This document shows positions 29,085 to 40,062 of a stretch of 64,000 nucleotides of DNA, piece by piece. The position numbers were made by a program, and so were the translations under genes. The notes under the pieces are model-generated. The model did no database searches and was not told the origin of the DNA. It saw only the letters and a program-made list of their open reading frames with translations. The number at the start of each line of letters is the position of its first letter. The stretch's first letter is position 1. Source of the stretch: Paenarthrobacter nitroguajacolicus JCM 14115 (lineage in GTDB: Bacteria > Actinomycetota > Actinomycetes > Actinomycetales > Micrococcaceae); the NCBI GenBank assembly GCA_001313365.1, contig BBFS01000003.1, forward strand, positions 1 to 64,000, read 5' to 3'.

Positions 29085-30126
29085 ATGAATGCGCTCACCA
29101 TCAAAGACCCAGCGGACCTGCTCAGCTTCATCGGGCACACCCTAGTTCTGGCCCAACGAGAGCCTCGTCTGCATAACCCTGGACAAGGGCAAAGTCGGCG
29201 CCACCCTCCGCATCGACCTCCCCCGCCAACCCGGAACAGAACTCCCCTACGCCCGCACCGTCAGCAGCTACCTCACCAGCGACACCACCGCGACAAGCAT
29301 CGTCTTCGCCCTCTACACCTCAACCCATTGCGAACCCGGCCAGCCCAAACCACACGCGGCCACCATCGCCGCGCTCACGGCAGTCCTCGCCGAGAACGGC
29401 ATCACCATACGCGACGGGATCTTCGTCGGTGACGACACCTACTCCCCCTACGACAGCGACCCTGGCCAAGACATCAGCCTGCCCATCAGCACCACCGAAT
29501 ACAGCCGAGTCAACGCCGAATTCATCTACCGCGGCAGCACCATAGAACCCACCAGCCGCATAGTCCTACCCACGCCGACCGACGAAGCAGACCACGCCAC
29601 CGCCGTCGAGAACTGCATGGACACCATCCGAGCTTTGGCACCCCCCCATCAAGCCTCGGAGAATGCCAGCAAGCGCTGGACCAAGATGCTGGAGTCAACC
29701 GACTTTCCCACCGACGAGGACTGCGCCACCCTCATCGCAAACTTCCAATTCCCCCCCACATTCGCGACCGGCTCATGGCCGACATACCAGGCATCGACGA
29801 ACCGCCCCCCCAACACATCCTCTTCGCCCTCACGGAGACTGCGCCCCCCCAATGGTCCCGGATTGAATGGGCACAACAACTCCTCATTCACGCGTACACC
29901 AGAACCAGCCCACAACACGCAGCACCCATCCTCACCACTATCGGCTACATCAACTGGTGGGAAGGACGCGGCTCCAAGGCCCACCAATACATGCAACTCG
30001 CCCTCGACACCGACCCCCGGCTACCGCTTCGCACGCCTCACCGACCAAATGCTCGGAGCCGGCATCATCGCCGGCTGGAACACCAACAAAAACACCGCCT
30101 ACAAAACCCGACTCGACATGCCATAG
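29085..30126 (+). CDS. DUF4192 family protein
   Basis: Near full-length copy of about 345 residues. It starts MNALTIKDPADLLSFIGHTL, the hallmark of the family, then (frame-restored) ESLVCITLDKGKVGATLRID, LPRQPGTELPYARTVSSYLT, GIFVGDDTYSPYDSDPG, EFIYRGSTIEPTSR, LANFQF-like LIANFQFPHI, MADIPGIDE, HILFALTETAP, QWSRIEWAQQLLIHAYTRTS, LTTIGYINWWEGRGSKAHQY and GAGIIAGWNTNKNTAYKTRL before TAG. Breaks occur near 29160, 29760 and 30010. Function unknown; conserved in actinobacteria and frequent on plasmids and islands. Two further C-terminal copies are at the window start and at 24877. Confidence 0.75.
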
Positions 30127-30960
30127 CTCTGGAGGCTGAGTTGTGAGCCGCGATTCTCAATCATCATTCCAACAGGGCGCAGACGCATTACAGCCACGGC
30201 GTAAGCGAGAGCACCCAGAACAAAAAGAATGCGACTAACTGCAGCAATCGGAATTTCGGCCGTCCAGCCCGACTCTAGGTTTTCGACGATCACAAGACCA
30301 AGTATCCGCACCCGATACAGCCGAACGTGCCCGTACTGAACCACGCGGCAAGGGCCTCCGGGGGGGTGACCGGACCGCAACTCCTGTCTGGACCAGCAGC
30401 AAGTACGTTGCGTTGGAACTCCGTGGCGGTGCCCAAAATTTATAGCCAAGTTCGGTTACTGGCCTATTGGGACACTGCGCCCATCACCTCGGTAAGCGAC
30501 CCATGGTCGCAGTGGTTACTGGAGCCACCTCGAATACCGCTTATGCAAAACCTTCGAAGCATCGAGAAGCGGCTCTGGCTTGACGCATCATCGCTTCATC
30601 GCTCCGCCTCATCACGACGCTGATCGGCTAGCCCAACGTAGGCGCCAACTAAGAAGCGCCCCCGGCCCATGAAGGACGAGGCACTTCCATGCTGACTAAA
30701 ACTGACACCTACATAAGGTTGCTCCGGTACTGATCGCAGCTTCAGCGTGACATGCCAAATCCCTGACACATTCACCAAGCTGAGGTAAGCGATCAAGACG
30801 GCGCCAATCGCTTCGATCGGATCGGGGGGGCGTCACTTCGAGTGACGTGACACCGGACTGGCGGAGCAAATGTGGGGCCGGCGTCAAAGCCGTCGGCGAT
30901 CCATGCGCGAAACCCTGAAGTACAAAAACGACAACCTCGTAGACTCGCGGCTCCCCCCCA
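30127..30960. other. Stretch with a possible minus-strand membrane gene, broken
   Basis: On the minus strand three adjacent frames give pieces such as VLIAYLSLVNVSGIWHVTLK (about 30790), GRFLVGAYVGLADQRRDEAE (30640) and AVSRILFVLGALAYAVAVMR (30240), which could be one membrane protein with several indels. No start, ribosome site or family is clear. I cannot decide whether a gene exists. Confidence 0.25.
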
Positions 30961-30968
30961 CGATTGCC

Positions 30969-33202
30969 CTAGCCCTCTGACATCCGTTTCGTGTTTTGCC
31001 TGGCTTGATCCACAAGCTCAGTCATCCACGGCCGGTGCCCACGGTGAAGCTTCAAGCCCTCGGCCAGTCCGCTCACTGAGCAATCGGCCCCCCCTAGGAC
31101 ATCGATAGTGATGGGTCCTCGGCCCGTCGGGGGGGCGTTGGTGATATGCAGTTGGCCAAAAGACTCCGGGAGCGCAGGATCCAGCCACAGGCCGCCACGG
31201 GAAACGTGCGCGTCATATCGCATCAGGCTCGTCACCAGCGCGATCGGAGCAGTTGCTGCCCATGCCTGCGGCGAACAAGCCGTGGGATAGGGCACAGGCT
31301 GCGCTACCTGACCCCTATCAAAGCCGCAGAAAAGCTCGGGAAGCCGTCCGCTAGAGTACTCCGCGGCCTCCAGCAGGGCGTTGGCAATACGTTGGGCCTC
31401 CTCAACGAAGCCGTAACGTACTAAGCCCATGACAATGATGGCGTTGTCATGGGGGGGCCAGACCGAACCGTTGTGATAACTCGCGGGATTGTAGGCTCCC
31501 ATGTCGCTGGCCAGAGTCCGGATTCCCCCCCAACCGCTAAACATTTCTGGAGACATGAGTCGCTCCACCACCAGCGGCGCCTTATCGTCGTCAACGATGC
31601 CGAACCAAAGGCAGTGACCCATGTTGGACGCACACGCATCGACCGGACGCTTGTCACGGTCCAGTGCGATGGCGTAGTACCCACGATCGGGCAACCAGAA
31701 CTGCTCATTGAACTGTTTCTTTAGATGCTCCGCACGGTCCACGAGTTCGGCCCCCCCAACGAGTCGTCACCGGCGTCGTAGGCCATCCATGCCCGTGAGA
31801 CGTACGCGCCATATACATAGGCTTGAACCTCACATAGCGCCATCGGCGGCTCCGCCAGAGTACCGTCGGCAAAATTGATGCCGTCCCAGGAATCTTTCCA
31901 ACCCTGGTTGAATAAGCCTGATCGTTAAGGCGCGCGTACTCGACAAATCCGTCGCCGTCTTTGTCCCCATAGTCCCGGATCCAAGCCAGCGCACGATCCG
32001 CATTGGGTAGCAGAGCAGCTGTGGTCTCCGGAGAAAAACCCCAGCGGCTTACCGCTCCGAGCATCATCACGAACAATGGCGTCGCGTCGACGCTGCCGTA
32101 GTAAGCGGACTTGCCACCCAAAGCCAGCCCGCTGGAGACATCAAGCCTGACCTCGTGGAGGATCTTACCGGGCTCCTCCTCGGTAACGGGGGGGTCCACT
32201 ACCCTGCCTTGACGGTCCGCCAGCGTTTGCAGTGTGCCCAAGGCCAAAGATGGGTCAACGGGAAGCGCCATAAGAGACGTCAAAAGTGAGTCCCGGCCAA
32301 ACAAAGTCATGAACCATGGCGCCCCCGCCGCTACAACCACACGCTCCGGATGATCCGGATCCACGATCTGCAGGGCCCCCCAAATCGTCGTAGCTGCGTT
32401 GCAAGGTCCGCTCAATGGAACGGTTGCTCATATGCAACACCGGGATTTTTGCCACCCAGCCCCGGCGACGCACATCGCTGGGTGACGGTTCGCGGAGGTC
32501 CGGATGCATGAACGGTCCTCATGATCGGCTCGGTCACCAGACGGTACTACGCTCAACACAGCTTTCCAGTCGCTCGCTGGCCCCCCCACCACCGTCCGGT
32601 ATGTCAGAGCACCCGGCTCCACCTGAGCACCAATGGCCGTAACAACAACCCCCCCTTTGCTGATCTCTTCCCAGACTGCCTCGATGGTGAGTGAACCATC
32701 GTTCGGTCGTGGACTTTCGTCCCAACGCCGCTCGATCTTGGCTTCCTTCACTTCGAACACGTCGGCGAAATCAGCCTCAACGCTGAGGCGGATCAGACAT
32801 TCGACTGGAGTTACCGAATAATTCCTAATAGTGATCCGCTCCAAGAGGCCAGCACCTACTTCGCGTAGCCGTTCAACAATTAGCGGGCTGTCTGCATAGC
32901 CGTCCGAACGGGGGAACGCGGCCTATGAAAAGTGCCCGGTAGGGTTCTTTCGTCTCCGCTGACAGTGGTTCCAGCGATTGTCCGTTGATAGTCAGACCCC
33001 AGTTGGACAGAATCCGCGTGTCCTGAACAAAAACTCCTTGGGGGGGCAGCCCGGCAGGATGTCTCCGTTCGACGAGGAGATGCAGAAGGACGTTCCTTCC
33101 ACTAATGTGACCGCCCCCGTTCCCCCAAGGCCCTGCCGCAGTTTCTGCATTCCATCCCGCCATGTCCGATCCCTTCGAAAGGGGGGGCTCTTGTGCGGCC
33201 AT
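30969..33202 (-). CDS. Glycogen-debranching-like amylo-alpha-1,6-glucosidase
   Basis: About 740 residues, two domains. N-terminal GDE_N-type domain: GWNAETAAGPWGNGG, GLPPQGVFVQDTRILSNWGL, TINGQSLEPLS, and RITIRNYSVTPVECLIRLSV, EADFADVFEVKEAKIERR. C-terminal (alpha/alpha)6 domain: GAPWFMTLFGRDSLLTSLMA, LALGTLQTLADRQGRVVD, EEPGKILHEVRLD, KSAYYGSVDATPLFVMMLG, YGDKDGDGFVEYAR, GYYAIALDRDKRPVDA, YHNGSVWPPHDNAI. This family also includes alpha-glucosidases with other substrates. Breaks at about 32880, 32420 and 31740. ATG at 33202 follows GGGAG. It stands alone, divergent from the FadR-type regulator with about 210 bases between. Confidence 0.85.
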
Positions 33203-33412
33203 CGACGCGGCTCCCAGCTGCGACCACGGTATTTGTTGACGTATCAGACGCTACGCTTCTCTTTCTCACGGGACCAGACCCTGAGCTGACTCACAACGGC
33301 CACTCGCCGAGACTCGACCCGTGCATGGGCCCGGCCTAATAACAAGGGGCAGGACGCACAAGGTCTGGAGCCTGAGACCATGCCCGGCGCACTTTGGCAT
33401 TAACATGGAACC

Positions 33413-34121
33413 ATGCCCAAAGAAGTGAATTCCGTGTCAGTTCCCCAAGGCGTGGCAGAGTACGTCAAAGCACTGATCCGCCGAGGCGAACTCGGTCCCG
33501 GTGACAGGCTTCCCCCCAGAGCGTCAACTTGCTGAATCCCTCGGCGTAGCAGGGTGAGTCTCCGTGAGGCCTTCAAGCAACTGCAAGAGGATGGCTACAT
33601 CGTCGTCCGACGGGGGGAAAAACCGGAGGCAATTTCGTCACCGCTTTGAGCCAGCCACTTGCAGAGTGGCGTCGCAGCATGCTTGAGCAAGAGGAAGAGC
33701 TGGACGACCTGACCACGGTGAGGGTTGCCATGGAGTCCCATGCTGCGACCCTGGCAGCCACACGGCGAACGCAAGACGATCTTGACGCATGATGGCCGCC
33801 ATCAGCCAACAGGCCGCGGCAACTAACCGGCTGAGTACAGGCTTGCAGATTCTGCCTTCCATGACGCCGTAGCAAAGGCGGCAGGGAGTAAACGGCTTGA
33901 GGCCGCCATTCGAAATGCCCGCAGCGAGTTCTTCAGTCCGGCGGACATGCTGGACCATCCAGATCCTGTCGAGGACGATCAGCGACAGCACAAGCGCGTT
34001 TTCGAAGCTATTAAGGACAGGGCTCCCCCTGCTTGCACACGAAGCCATGCTGGACCACATCGAGCACACGCGTCACGAGATCCTGAGAATACTCAAATCG
34101 GAAACTGAACAGGTCTCCTAG
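33413..34121 (+). CDS. GntR/FadR-family regulator, frame-broken
   Basis: Rebuilt over several indels. N-terminal winged helix: MPKEVNSVSVPQGVAEYVKA, LIRRGELGPGDRLP, ERQLAESLGVARVSLREAFK, QLQEDGYIVVRRG, GGNFVTALSQPL. FCD ligand domain: LDDLTTVRVAMESHAATLAA, DLDAMMAAISQQAAAT, YRLADSAFHDAVAKAAGSKR, AAIRNARSEFF, HKRVFEAIKDRAPLLAHEAM, LDHIEHTRHEILRIL, then TAG at 34119. The metal-binding His and Asp residues of FCD domains appear present. It is convergent with the amino-acid ABC operon to the right and could control it or the debranching gene. Confidence 0.78.
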
Positions 34122-34295
34122 AGACGTGGCCTTGGGAGGCCCAGGCGGGTCTACTTGGTCGAGGCGAATCTCCCCAACACGCTTTTAGAACACGACGCCG
34201 TGACTGTCGCTGGCCTCTCGGATCTTGCACGCGGGTCCTTGGTGTTGCGAACCAAGCTCCGACATCACGAGTTCGTAAGTTAGGGCATGACGAAA

Positions 34296-34332
34296 GCCCG
34301 GCAGGCCTCCGCGGATGGAAGCACTGCCGGGC
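34296..34332. terminator. Hairpin between GntR gene and ABC operon
   Basis: 9-bp stem GCCCGGCAG / CTGCCGGGC with a 19-base loop; on the minus strand it is followed by TTTCG. It ends the ABC operon and perhaps also the GntR transcript. Confidence 0.6.
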
Positions 34333-34383
34333 GCGGCATTAGCCACTCGCCGATTATTTAAATTTCTTGGTTAGTACCAAAAC

Positions 34384-35129
34384 TTAGAGCCTGCCGGCCT
34401 CCACAATTTGGCGAAGGAACTCACGAGTGCGTGGTTGCACTGGATCACCAAACACCTGCTCCGGAGGCCCTTGCTCCAGGAGCCGTCCTTGCTCCAGGAA
34501 GACGACGAGGTCGGATACTTCGCGAGCGAAGTGCATTTCGTGGGTTGCAAGCATCATGGTCATCCCATCCGCCGCGAGCTCACGAACGATGTTAAGGACT
34601 TCGGCAACCAGCTCCGGGTCAAGGGCGGAAGTGATTTCGTCCAGGAGCACAGCTTTGGGCTCCATGGCGAGTGTCCGCATGATCGCTACGCGTTGCTGCT
34701 GACCACCGGAAAGCTGCTCCGGGAAATAGCTTGAGCGATTTCCGAGGTTGACCCGTTCAAGGAGCGCGTAGGCGCGTTCACGTGCGACCTCTGGGCGAAG
34801 TCCCAGGAGTTTGATGGGGCCGATGGCAACGTTGTCCAAGACACTCATATGGGGGGGAAGAGGTTGAAGGACTGGAATACCATTCCCACGGTCCGGCGAA
34901 GACTGTTGACATTCACGCCGGGTCCACTGACCACGTCTCCGTCAATGCGGATCTCGCCTGTATCTATCGGCTCCAGGGCATTGATGCATCGCAGCAGGGT
35001 GGATTTTCCGGATCCGGAGGCACCAATCAGAGTGACGACTTGATGCTGCTCGACCTGCAGGTCGATACCTTGTAGCACGGTATGGGCGCCGTAGCTCTTG
35101 TGCAGGCCGACCAATTCAATGAAAGACAT
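34384..35129 (-). CDS. Polar amino-acid ABC transporter ATPase (GlnQ-like)
   Basis: Energy-coupling subunit. Walker A LIGASGSGKSTLLRCINALE, the Q-loop GMVFQSFNLFPHM (broken by a 7-G run at 34851, where five are expected), signature YFPEQLSGGQQQRVAIMRTL, Walker B KAVLLDEITSALDP, switch His in MMLATHEMHFAREV. 248 residues, normal. Start at 35129 shares its A with the TAA of the permease (TAATG). GPPEQVF carries one extra Pro. Located last in a three-gene amino-acid importer operon. Confidence 0.88.
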
Positions 35130-36232
35130 TATTTGCTTCCCTTTCGTCCACGGCGGGAAACGCCTCGCGCCAGCATCCAATCAACGAAGCGGGTCTGCGG
35201 GATAGTGATCAAGATAAAGAGGACGGCCACTACTGTGACTGACGAAAGGTTGAAGTTCGCCGATGAATAGAACTTGGCCTGGTTGAACGCGTCCATCGTG
35301 CCAATAATGTTTACCAGCGAAGTGTCCTTCTGTAGCGAGATGAACAAGCTGAGCAGGGGGCGGGATGACCCCCCCGCACGGCTTGAGGCAAGATGACGAA
35401 GCGGAGTGTCTTTCCGAAGGAGAATCCGAGCGAACGGGAAGCGGACCACTGTGACGGGTGGATGGCTTCTATGCCTGCCTGTATGTCTCGGCGGTATAGG
35501 CGCTGAACGTCAGAGTCAGCGCAACAATGGCGAACCATTCCGGCGGCAGATCCGACAGTACGGGTAGCTGTAGTAGCGGCAGTCCAAATCCCACCAGATA
35601 GATGACGATGATAGCCGGCACTGCCCGCAGGCAGTCGATGTAGGCAATGGCAATGGCCCGTACTGGGCGCCAGGATTTTCCGGGGGCAAGGCGGGCTACT
35701 GCCAGCAGCAGCCCGAATGCGAGGACGAAAATCTCGGTGATGACTGCGATCCAAATGTTCAGGCCGAAGGCCGCAAGGACGTCGCCGGCGCTTTCAGCCA
35801 TGAAATCCCAGCGGAGGAACGTCTTCTGGATGACTGCGTCGTTGACGGTAAGCATCACTGCACCGGTGATGACTATAAGGACGGCAATGCCAAGACCGAA
35901 GGTGAACGTTGCATCATGCAGCGACGATGCACCGCTCGCCCGGGCGTCGAGAATCCGCCTTCACTCACTTCCTTGGACGCGCGAAGAGACCGACGCAGTG
36001 ACCGCACTGCGATCCACAGCACCGCCCCCCCAGCCAAGAGCACACCGACAGTACTCAAAAGCCAGCCAATAGCGTAGGGGGGTGGTGCCCTCCTCTGATC
36101 CATTCATTGCGGCTGCACCCAGGCAGCGACCGCCAAGACAAGGACCAAGGCAAATACGGCCGCTGCCGATGAAAGCGCTCGACTCTTAGGCGGAGGGCTG
36201 AGACGTGGGGGTCGCAGCTAGAGGCGAGGCAT
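35129..36232 (-). CDS. Polar amino-acid ABC transporter permease, frame-broken
   Basis: HisM/GlnP-type membrane subunit. It starts near 36232 with a long N-terminal part holding two helices (SAAAVFALVLVLAVAAW and WLLSTVGVLLAGGAVLWIAV), then IVITGAVMLTVNDAVIQKTF, WDFMAESAGDVLAAFGLNIW, LAFGLLLAVARLAPGKSWRP, IDCLRAVPAIIVIYLVGFGL, the EAA-like region SAYTAETYRAGIEAIHPSQW, SASRSLGFSFGKTLRFVILP, QAVR, and SLFISLQKDTSLVNIIGTMD, ending GVSRRGRKGSK. Breaks near 35870, 35480 and 35380. The permease family usually has 220-300 residues; the N-terminal extension fits the longer type. The exact start is uncertain. Confidence 0.8.
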
Positions 36233-36241
36233 CAACCGAGG

Positions 36242-37118
36242 TCACTTCACTACCCAGAACGGAACGGAATTGGGGGGGTCAACTCCGAACGTCGGCTGAA
36301 GGTAGTCTGCAGCCAGAGTCTTCAACGTCCCGTCAGAGTCCAGGTCGCCGACGGCCTTGTCGACGGCGGAGGTATTCTCCGAGTTGCGAGGAAGCACAAC
36401 CCCCCCGTAGCCCTGGTCGAGAGCTATCTGCCCCGTTACGGCCAGAGCACCGCCCGTTTCTTTAACGCTGGTCAGAGCGATCGTTGTGTCTGTAACAACT
36501 GCGTCGACCTGCCCGGCATTGAGGGCTGTGAAGATATCCGCGGCGGACTGAAAGACTGCGGCCGACTTGGTGGGCTTGAGCACGTCCGCCACCACTGTGC
36601 GCCAACGTTGCCCTGCAGAACGGCGATCTTTGAGTCACGGAGGGTGTCCGCGGTGACCTTTGAATCCTTCTTGGTGCTATGCCAAGGTTTGATGAGAAAT
36701 ACCGCTGCGAGAAGTCAAATACTTCCTTCCGCTTATCGGTGATTGTCACCGTTGCCAGTCCGATGTCGTAGCCTGATGCGGTCCCAGAGATGAACTGGTC
36801 CCAGGCGAAGTTTTTCAGCTGGACCGATTTGAGTCCTGCCCGGTGGGCAATATCTGCGGCCATGCAGTACTCGAATCCGCTCTTGACCGTGTCCGGGCTG
36901 GTGCCATTGGACCATCCTGGGTTCGGCAGTACGACGGCGACCGTCAGGACATCGGGTTTCTGGGTTTTGAGCTTGATGCTGTCCGGCTGCCCAGTGACTT
37001 TACAGTCTCCGAAGGCGGAGGCATCGCTGGACGAGCTCGAGTTTGCCGAGCCACCGCAGGCGGTGAGGGCGAGGGCACCGATCGTCAGGGCGACGGCGGC
37101 TAGGGATTGCTTCTTCAT
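36242..37118 (-). CDS. Amino-acid ABC transporter substrate-binding lipoprotein
   Basis: Signal peptide MKKQSLAAVALTIGAL with lipobox ALTAC; then a Ser-rich linker and the SBP_bac_3 fold: KPDVLTVAVVLPNPGW, GFEYCMAADIAHRAGLKSV, FAWDQFISGTASGYDIGLAT, VTITDKRKEVFDFSQRYF; the second lobe has KSAAVFQSAADIFTALNAGQ and VDAVVTDTTIALTSV. The end is NSVPFWVVK. Two breaks near 36690 and 36595. About 290 residues. First gene of the importer operon; the promoter region lies opposite to the amidotransferase gene. Confidence 0.85.
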
Positions 37119-37246
37119 CTAAGGCTCCAGGGAGTAGTGAGAAAGGGCGGCGGCCTGCAGGTGCGACTAAGGCCGCAGTGAATGGACAGCCCAACTTCGC
37201 TGTAAAGGTCTGAGGTTTGGTCCATTGACCTTCCAACTATGAAACA

Positions 37247-37266
37247 TGACACACTTTCAGGTGTCA
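37247..37266. promoter_or_regulatory. Inverted repeat in the ABC importer / amidotransferase promoter
   Basis: TGACAC and GTGTCA separated by eight bases. It lies between the divergent binding protein and amidotransferase genes and may be a regulator site. Confidence 0.4.
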
Positions 37267-37419
37267 AGAGTTGAGCAAGGATGGCCACGACGGGGGCCTT
37301 CGTATCCAGTTGACAGTCGCTATCGGGTGCCGTCATTCTGTTAAGGTATTTGGCTCGTACCTAATACCTAATCTTTTCACAACCACTAATAGCTGGTCGA
37401 CACCACTCAGGAGCATATT

Positions 37420-38195
37420 TTGGCCACATCTGCAACGAACTCCCCCCCCAGGATTGGCATTCCAATCCGCCTCTCTGGCCTCAGTTGCGGAGCTTCGGAC
37501 CCGGTCATGCAGGAGGCCGAAAGGGCCTTCGACGCAGTGGTCGCTCTGATCCAGGAATCCGGCGCTGAACCCGTCATTATCGGTCCAGCCAGCGATGCGG
37601 AGCTCGAGGCAACCTTCGCTTCCTGCCAAGCTTCGTACTCCCGGGCGGTGGCGACGTCAATCCGGTCCTTTTCGGTGCATCGGCCGAGGATCCTTCCCTT
37701 TTTGGCGTCGATGTGGCGCAAGACAGCCTTGACCTCGCTGTCATCAGGTACGGCATAGACCATGGAATCCCTGTGTTGGGCATATGCCGCGGTATGCAAC
37801 TTCTCAATGTTGCTTATGGCGGTTCCCTGCACATCGATTTAGGACCAAGCAGCGTCTCGCATGTAAGCAAGGGCGAAGACGGATCCAGGGACTTCTCAGT
37901 CCATGAGGTGGAACTCGAGCGGGACAGCCGCGTTGCCGTCGCATTCGACCGTGTACCCCCCCGGATTCCGGTGGCGTCCTTCCACCATCAAGCTGTTGAT
38001 CTTCTTGGCGAAGGTCTGCGTATCACCGCTGTGGCCGCGGATGGTCAACTTGAGGCCATCGAGTCGGTGGAAGACAACTGGGTAGTCGGCATCCAGTGGC
38101 ATCCTGAAGCGCACCTGCCTGCGCCAGAGTTGCGACAGCCGTTGTTCACCGCTCTGAAAACCGAAGCCACGAAGGCGCTGCAGAATATCTGCTGA
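37420..38195 (+). CDS. Class I glutamine amidotransferase, gamma-glutamyl-GABA hydrolase-like
   Basis: Peptidase C26 family; PuuD-type enzymes split gamma-glutamyl-GABA. TTG start at 37420 after CAGGAG. Sequence: RIGIPIRLSGLS, ERAFDAVVALIQESGAEPVI, QGFVLPGGGDVNPVLFGAS (frame-restored), nucleophile elbow VLGICRGMQLLNVAYGGSLH with the Cys, FHHQAVDLLGEGLRITA, and the His-Glu pair in VVGIQWHPEAHLP. All catalytic residues are present. Breaks near 37630 and 37715. The neighbour importer may bring the substrate (polyamine or amino acid), and the semialdehyde dehydrogenase at 40.1 kb could continue the route. Confidence 0.82.
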
Positions 38196-38598
38196 TGAGT
38201 AATTCTGCCCGGCAGCGGAGTGTTCCATTATGAGCGTTAGTGAGCCCCCGTCGACCCGCATTCCAGGGGGGCGCAAGCCCTCGTTAATTGCAGGAAGGTT
38301 GGTCGACGGCCTCCATGCCTAAGCATGTATAGCTGACGACCCAACCGAACCCACACAACTGCAGCCCCCGTTTTCTCCAAGTTCTGCGCCTGCTCCGGAT
38401 GTTCAGGCGGTCTCATCCTTACGGGTTATCTGAGACCTCATCCTGGAGTGGGACAGGCATCGATTTGTAGAGCCCGTCACAACATGCCGCCTTCAGGCCC
38501 CTCAACAACATCCGCAGTCGTTCACAGAACATCGGCTGGCTCCCACTGGCCACTGCAATTGACAAGGGGGAGCAAACGGTCCTTGATCCTGACACCGT
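38196..38598. other. Gap of about 400 bases, nothing recognised
   Basis: No gene on either strand. One 6-G run at 38267 and a pyrimidine-rich stretch are seen. It separates the convergent amidotransferase and MHS transporter genes. A clear terminator was not found. Confidence 0.5.
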
Positions 38599-39935
38599 CT
38601 AACCAGCATGGATGTCCTTCTTGAAAGTCTCCGGAAGCCACTTGAGCAGGATCGGCACGGCGACGAGTGCCACCACTGCCATGTACCAAGCCGCCGACGT
38701 AGACGTTCCGGTCGAGCTTGCCAGCGCTGCTGCGATCAGCGGTCCAGGACCGGCCACGATGGCGAGTCCCAGGTTGTAGCCGAGTGCGCTGCCGCTGGAC
38801 CGGGTAGAGGCAGGGAAGAGCTCCACGAGCAGTACCACGTTGGTCACACTGCACAGTGCCTGGCAGGCCCCCCCGAAGAGGATAAGCCCCGCAACGATTG
38901 CCACGCCGTTCCCGGTTCCCATGAGCAGGAAGGACGGGATGGACAGCACAACGAAACCTACGGTTCCAAGAATGTTCAAGCTGCGACGGCCAAAGCGGTC
39001 AGACAGGATGCCCGCCAAAGGGCACATCAACAGATAAATGAACAGGCCGGCACCGCTGAGCGTTAGCGCTGAGGCACGGTCCAAACCAAGCGAGGTGGTC
39101 AGGTGGTTGTTCATGTACGTCGCCAAGTAATAGATGCCGAGCCCGGAGACGCTGGAGAACGCGAACGTGATCAGGATCGGTTTAAGGCCCTTCGTGCCTG
39201 CCTTTGCCAAGGGGGAACCAGCCAAACGGTCCTCCGACTTCATGCTCTCAAAGACGGGGGGGGTATCCCCCCCAGCTTCATGCGGATATACAGTCCGGCC
39301 AGGGACATGGGTGCTGCAAGGAGGAACGGAAGACGCCATCCCCCCCAGCCCGATAGGTCTTCCGGGGGAAAGTGCAGAGCTAAGCCCGAGCGCAACGAAG
39401 CTTCCGACGATGAACGCCAAGGCAGCGGTACCGGAGATGAGGCTCGCATAAAGCCCACGCTTATTGTTCGGGGCGCTTTCCACCAGGTAGGCGGCGGAGC
39501 CACTCCACTCACCACCAGCGGCGATACCCTGCACGCAACGAAGCAGGACCAGCAGAATGGGGGCCAGGAGGCCCGCCACTGCGTACGTGGGAAGAAGGCC
39601 CATGACAGTCGTCGCCCCCCGCCCATGAGCAGAACTGACCATACAAGCGCCGCCTTGCGACCATGTTTGTCGCCTATGGGGCCAAGGATAAACGCTCCCA
39701 GGGGGCGCATGATGAAGCCCACGGCAAAGACTGCGAACGCACTCAGCAGGGAAAGAATCGGGGTGCTTTCGGGGGGGAAGAACAGTTTCCCGATGATGCT
39801 GGCGAAAAAACCATAAACGGCGAAGTCGAACCATTCCATGAAGTTGCCTATGCCTACCGCGAGGGCAGTTTTGCGACGGGTGGCTGCGGATGGTTCTGTG
39901 GTGCCGGTAAGTGTTGTTGTGCTTGTGCCTTGCAT
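38599..39935 (-). CDS. MFS transporter, MHS family
   Basis: Twelve-helix proton symporter: KTALAVGIGNFMEWFDFAVY, GFFASIIGKLFFP, FIMRPLGAFILGPIGDKHGR, GIAAGGEWSGSAAYLVESAP, NNKRGLYASLISGTAAL, WRLPFLLAAPMSLAGLYIRM, then the second half CPLAGILSDRFGRRSLNILG, VELFPASTRSSGSALGYNLG and the end FKKDIHAG. ATG at 39935 follows AGAGG. Breaks near 39610, 39370 and 39270. Last gene of the minus operon starting at 44337; it probably takes up the organic acid that the operon degrades. Confidence 0.85.
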
Positions 39936-40062
39936 GAAGACAACCTCTCTGTTGACGTCCGTTTTGGGCATGGAATGGCCCCCGCCCCTGTTGCGAGCAA
40001 AGGGCGGGGGGGGCCAGTGTGTGGGCGATTCTCCGCGTTTAAGAACGCGGGGGGGCACCGTG

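Noticed and set aside
28811..29140. Minus-strand frame with a hydrophobic stretch near its start
   Set aside because: Its start lies within the DUF4192 gene in antisense; no ribosome site and the helix is an accident of the complement.
36813..37103. Plus-strand frames opposite the amino-acid binding protein
   Set aside because: Antisense to the signal peptide and first lobe of the lipoprotein, which are clear.
39103..39816. Long plus-strand reading frame of about 237 codons
   Set aside because: Antisense to the MHS transporter at 38599-39935.
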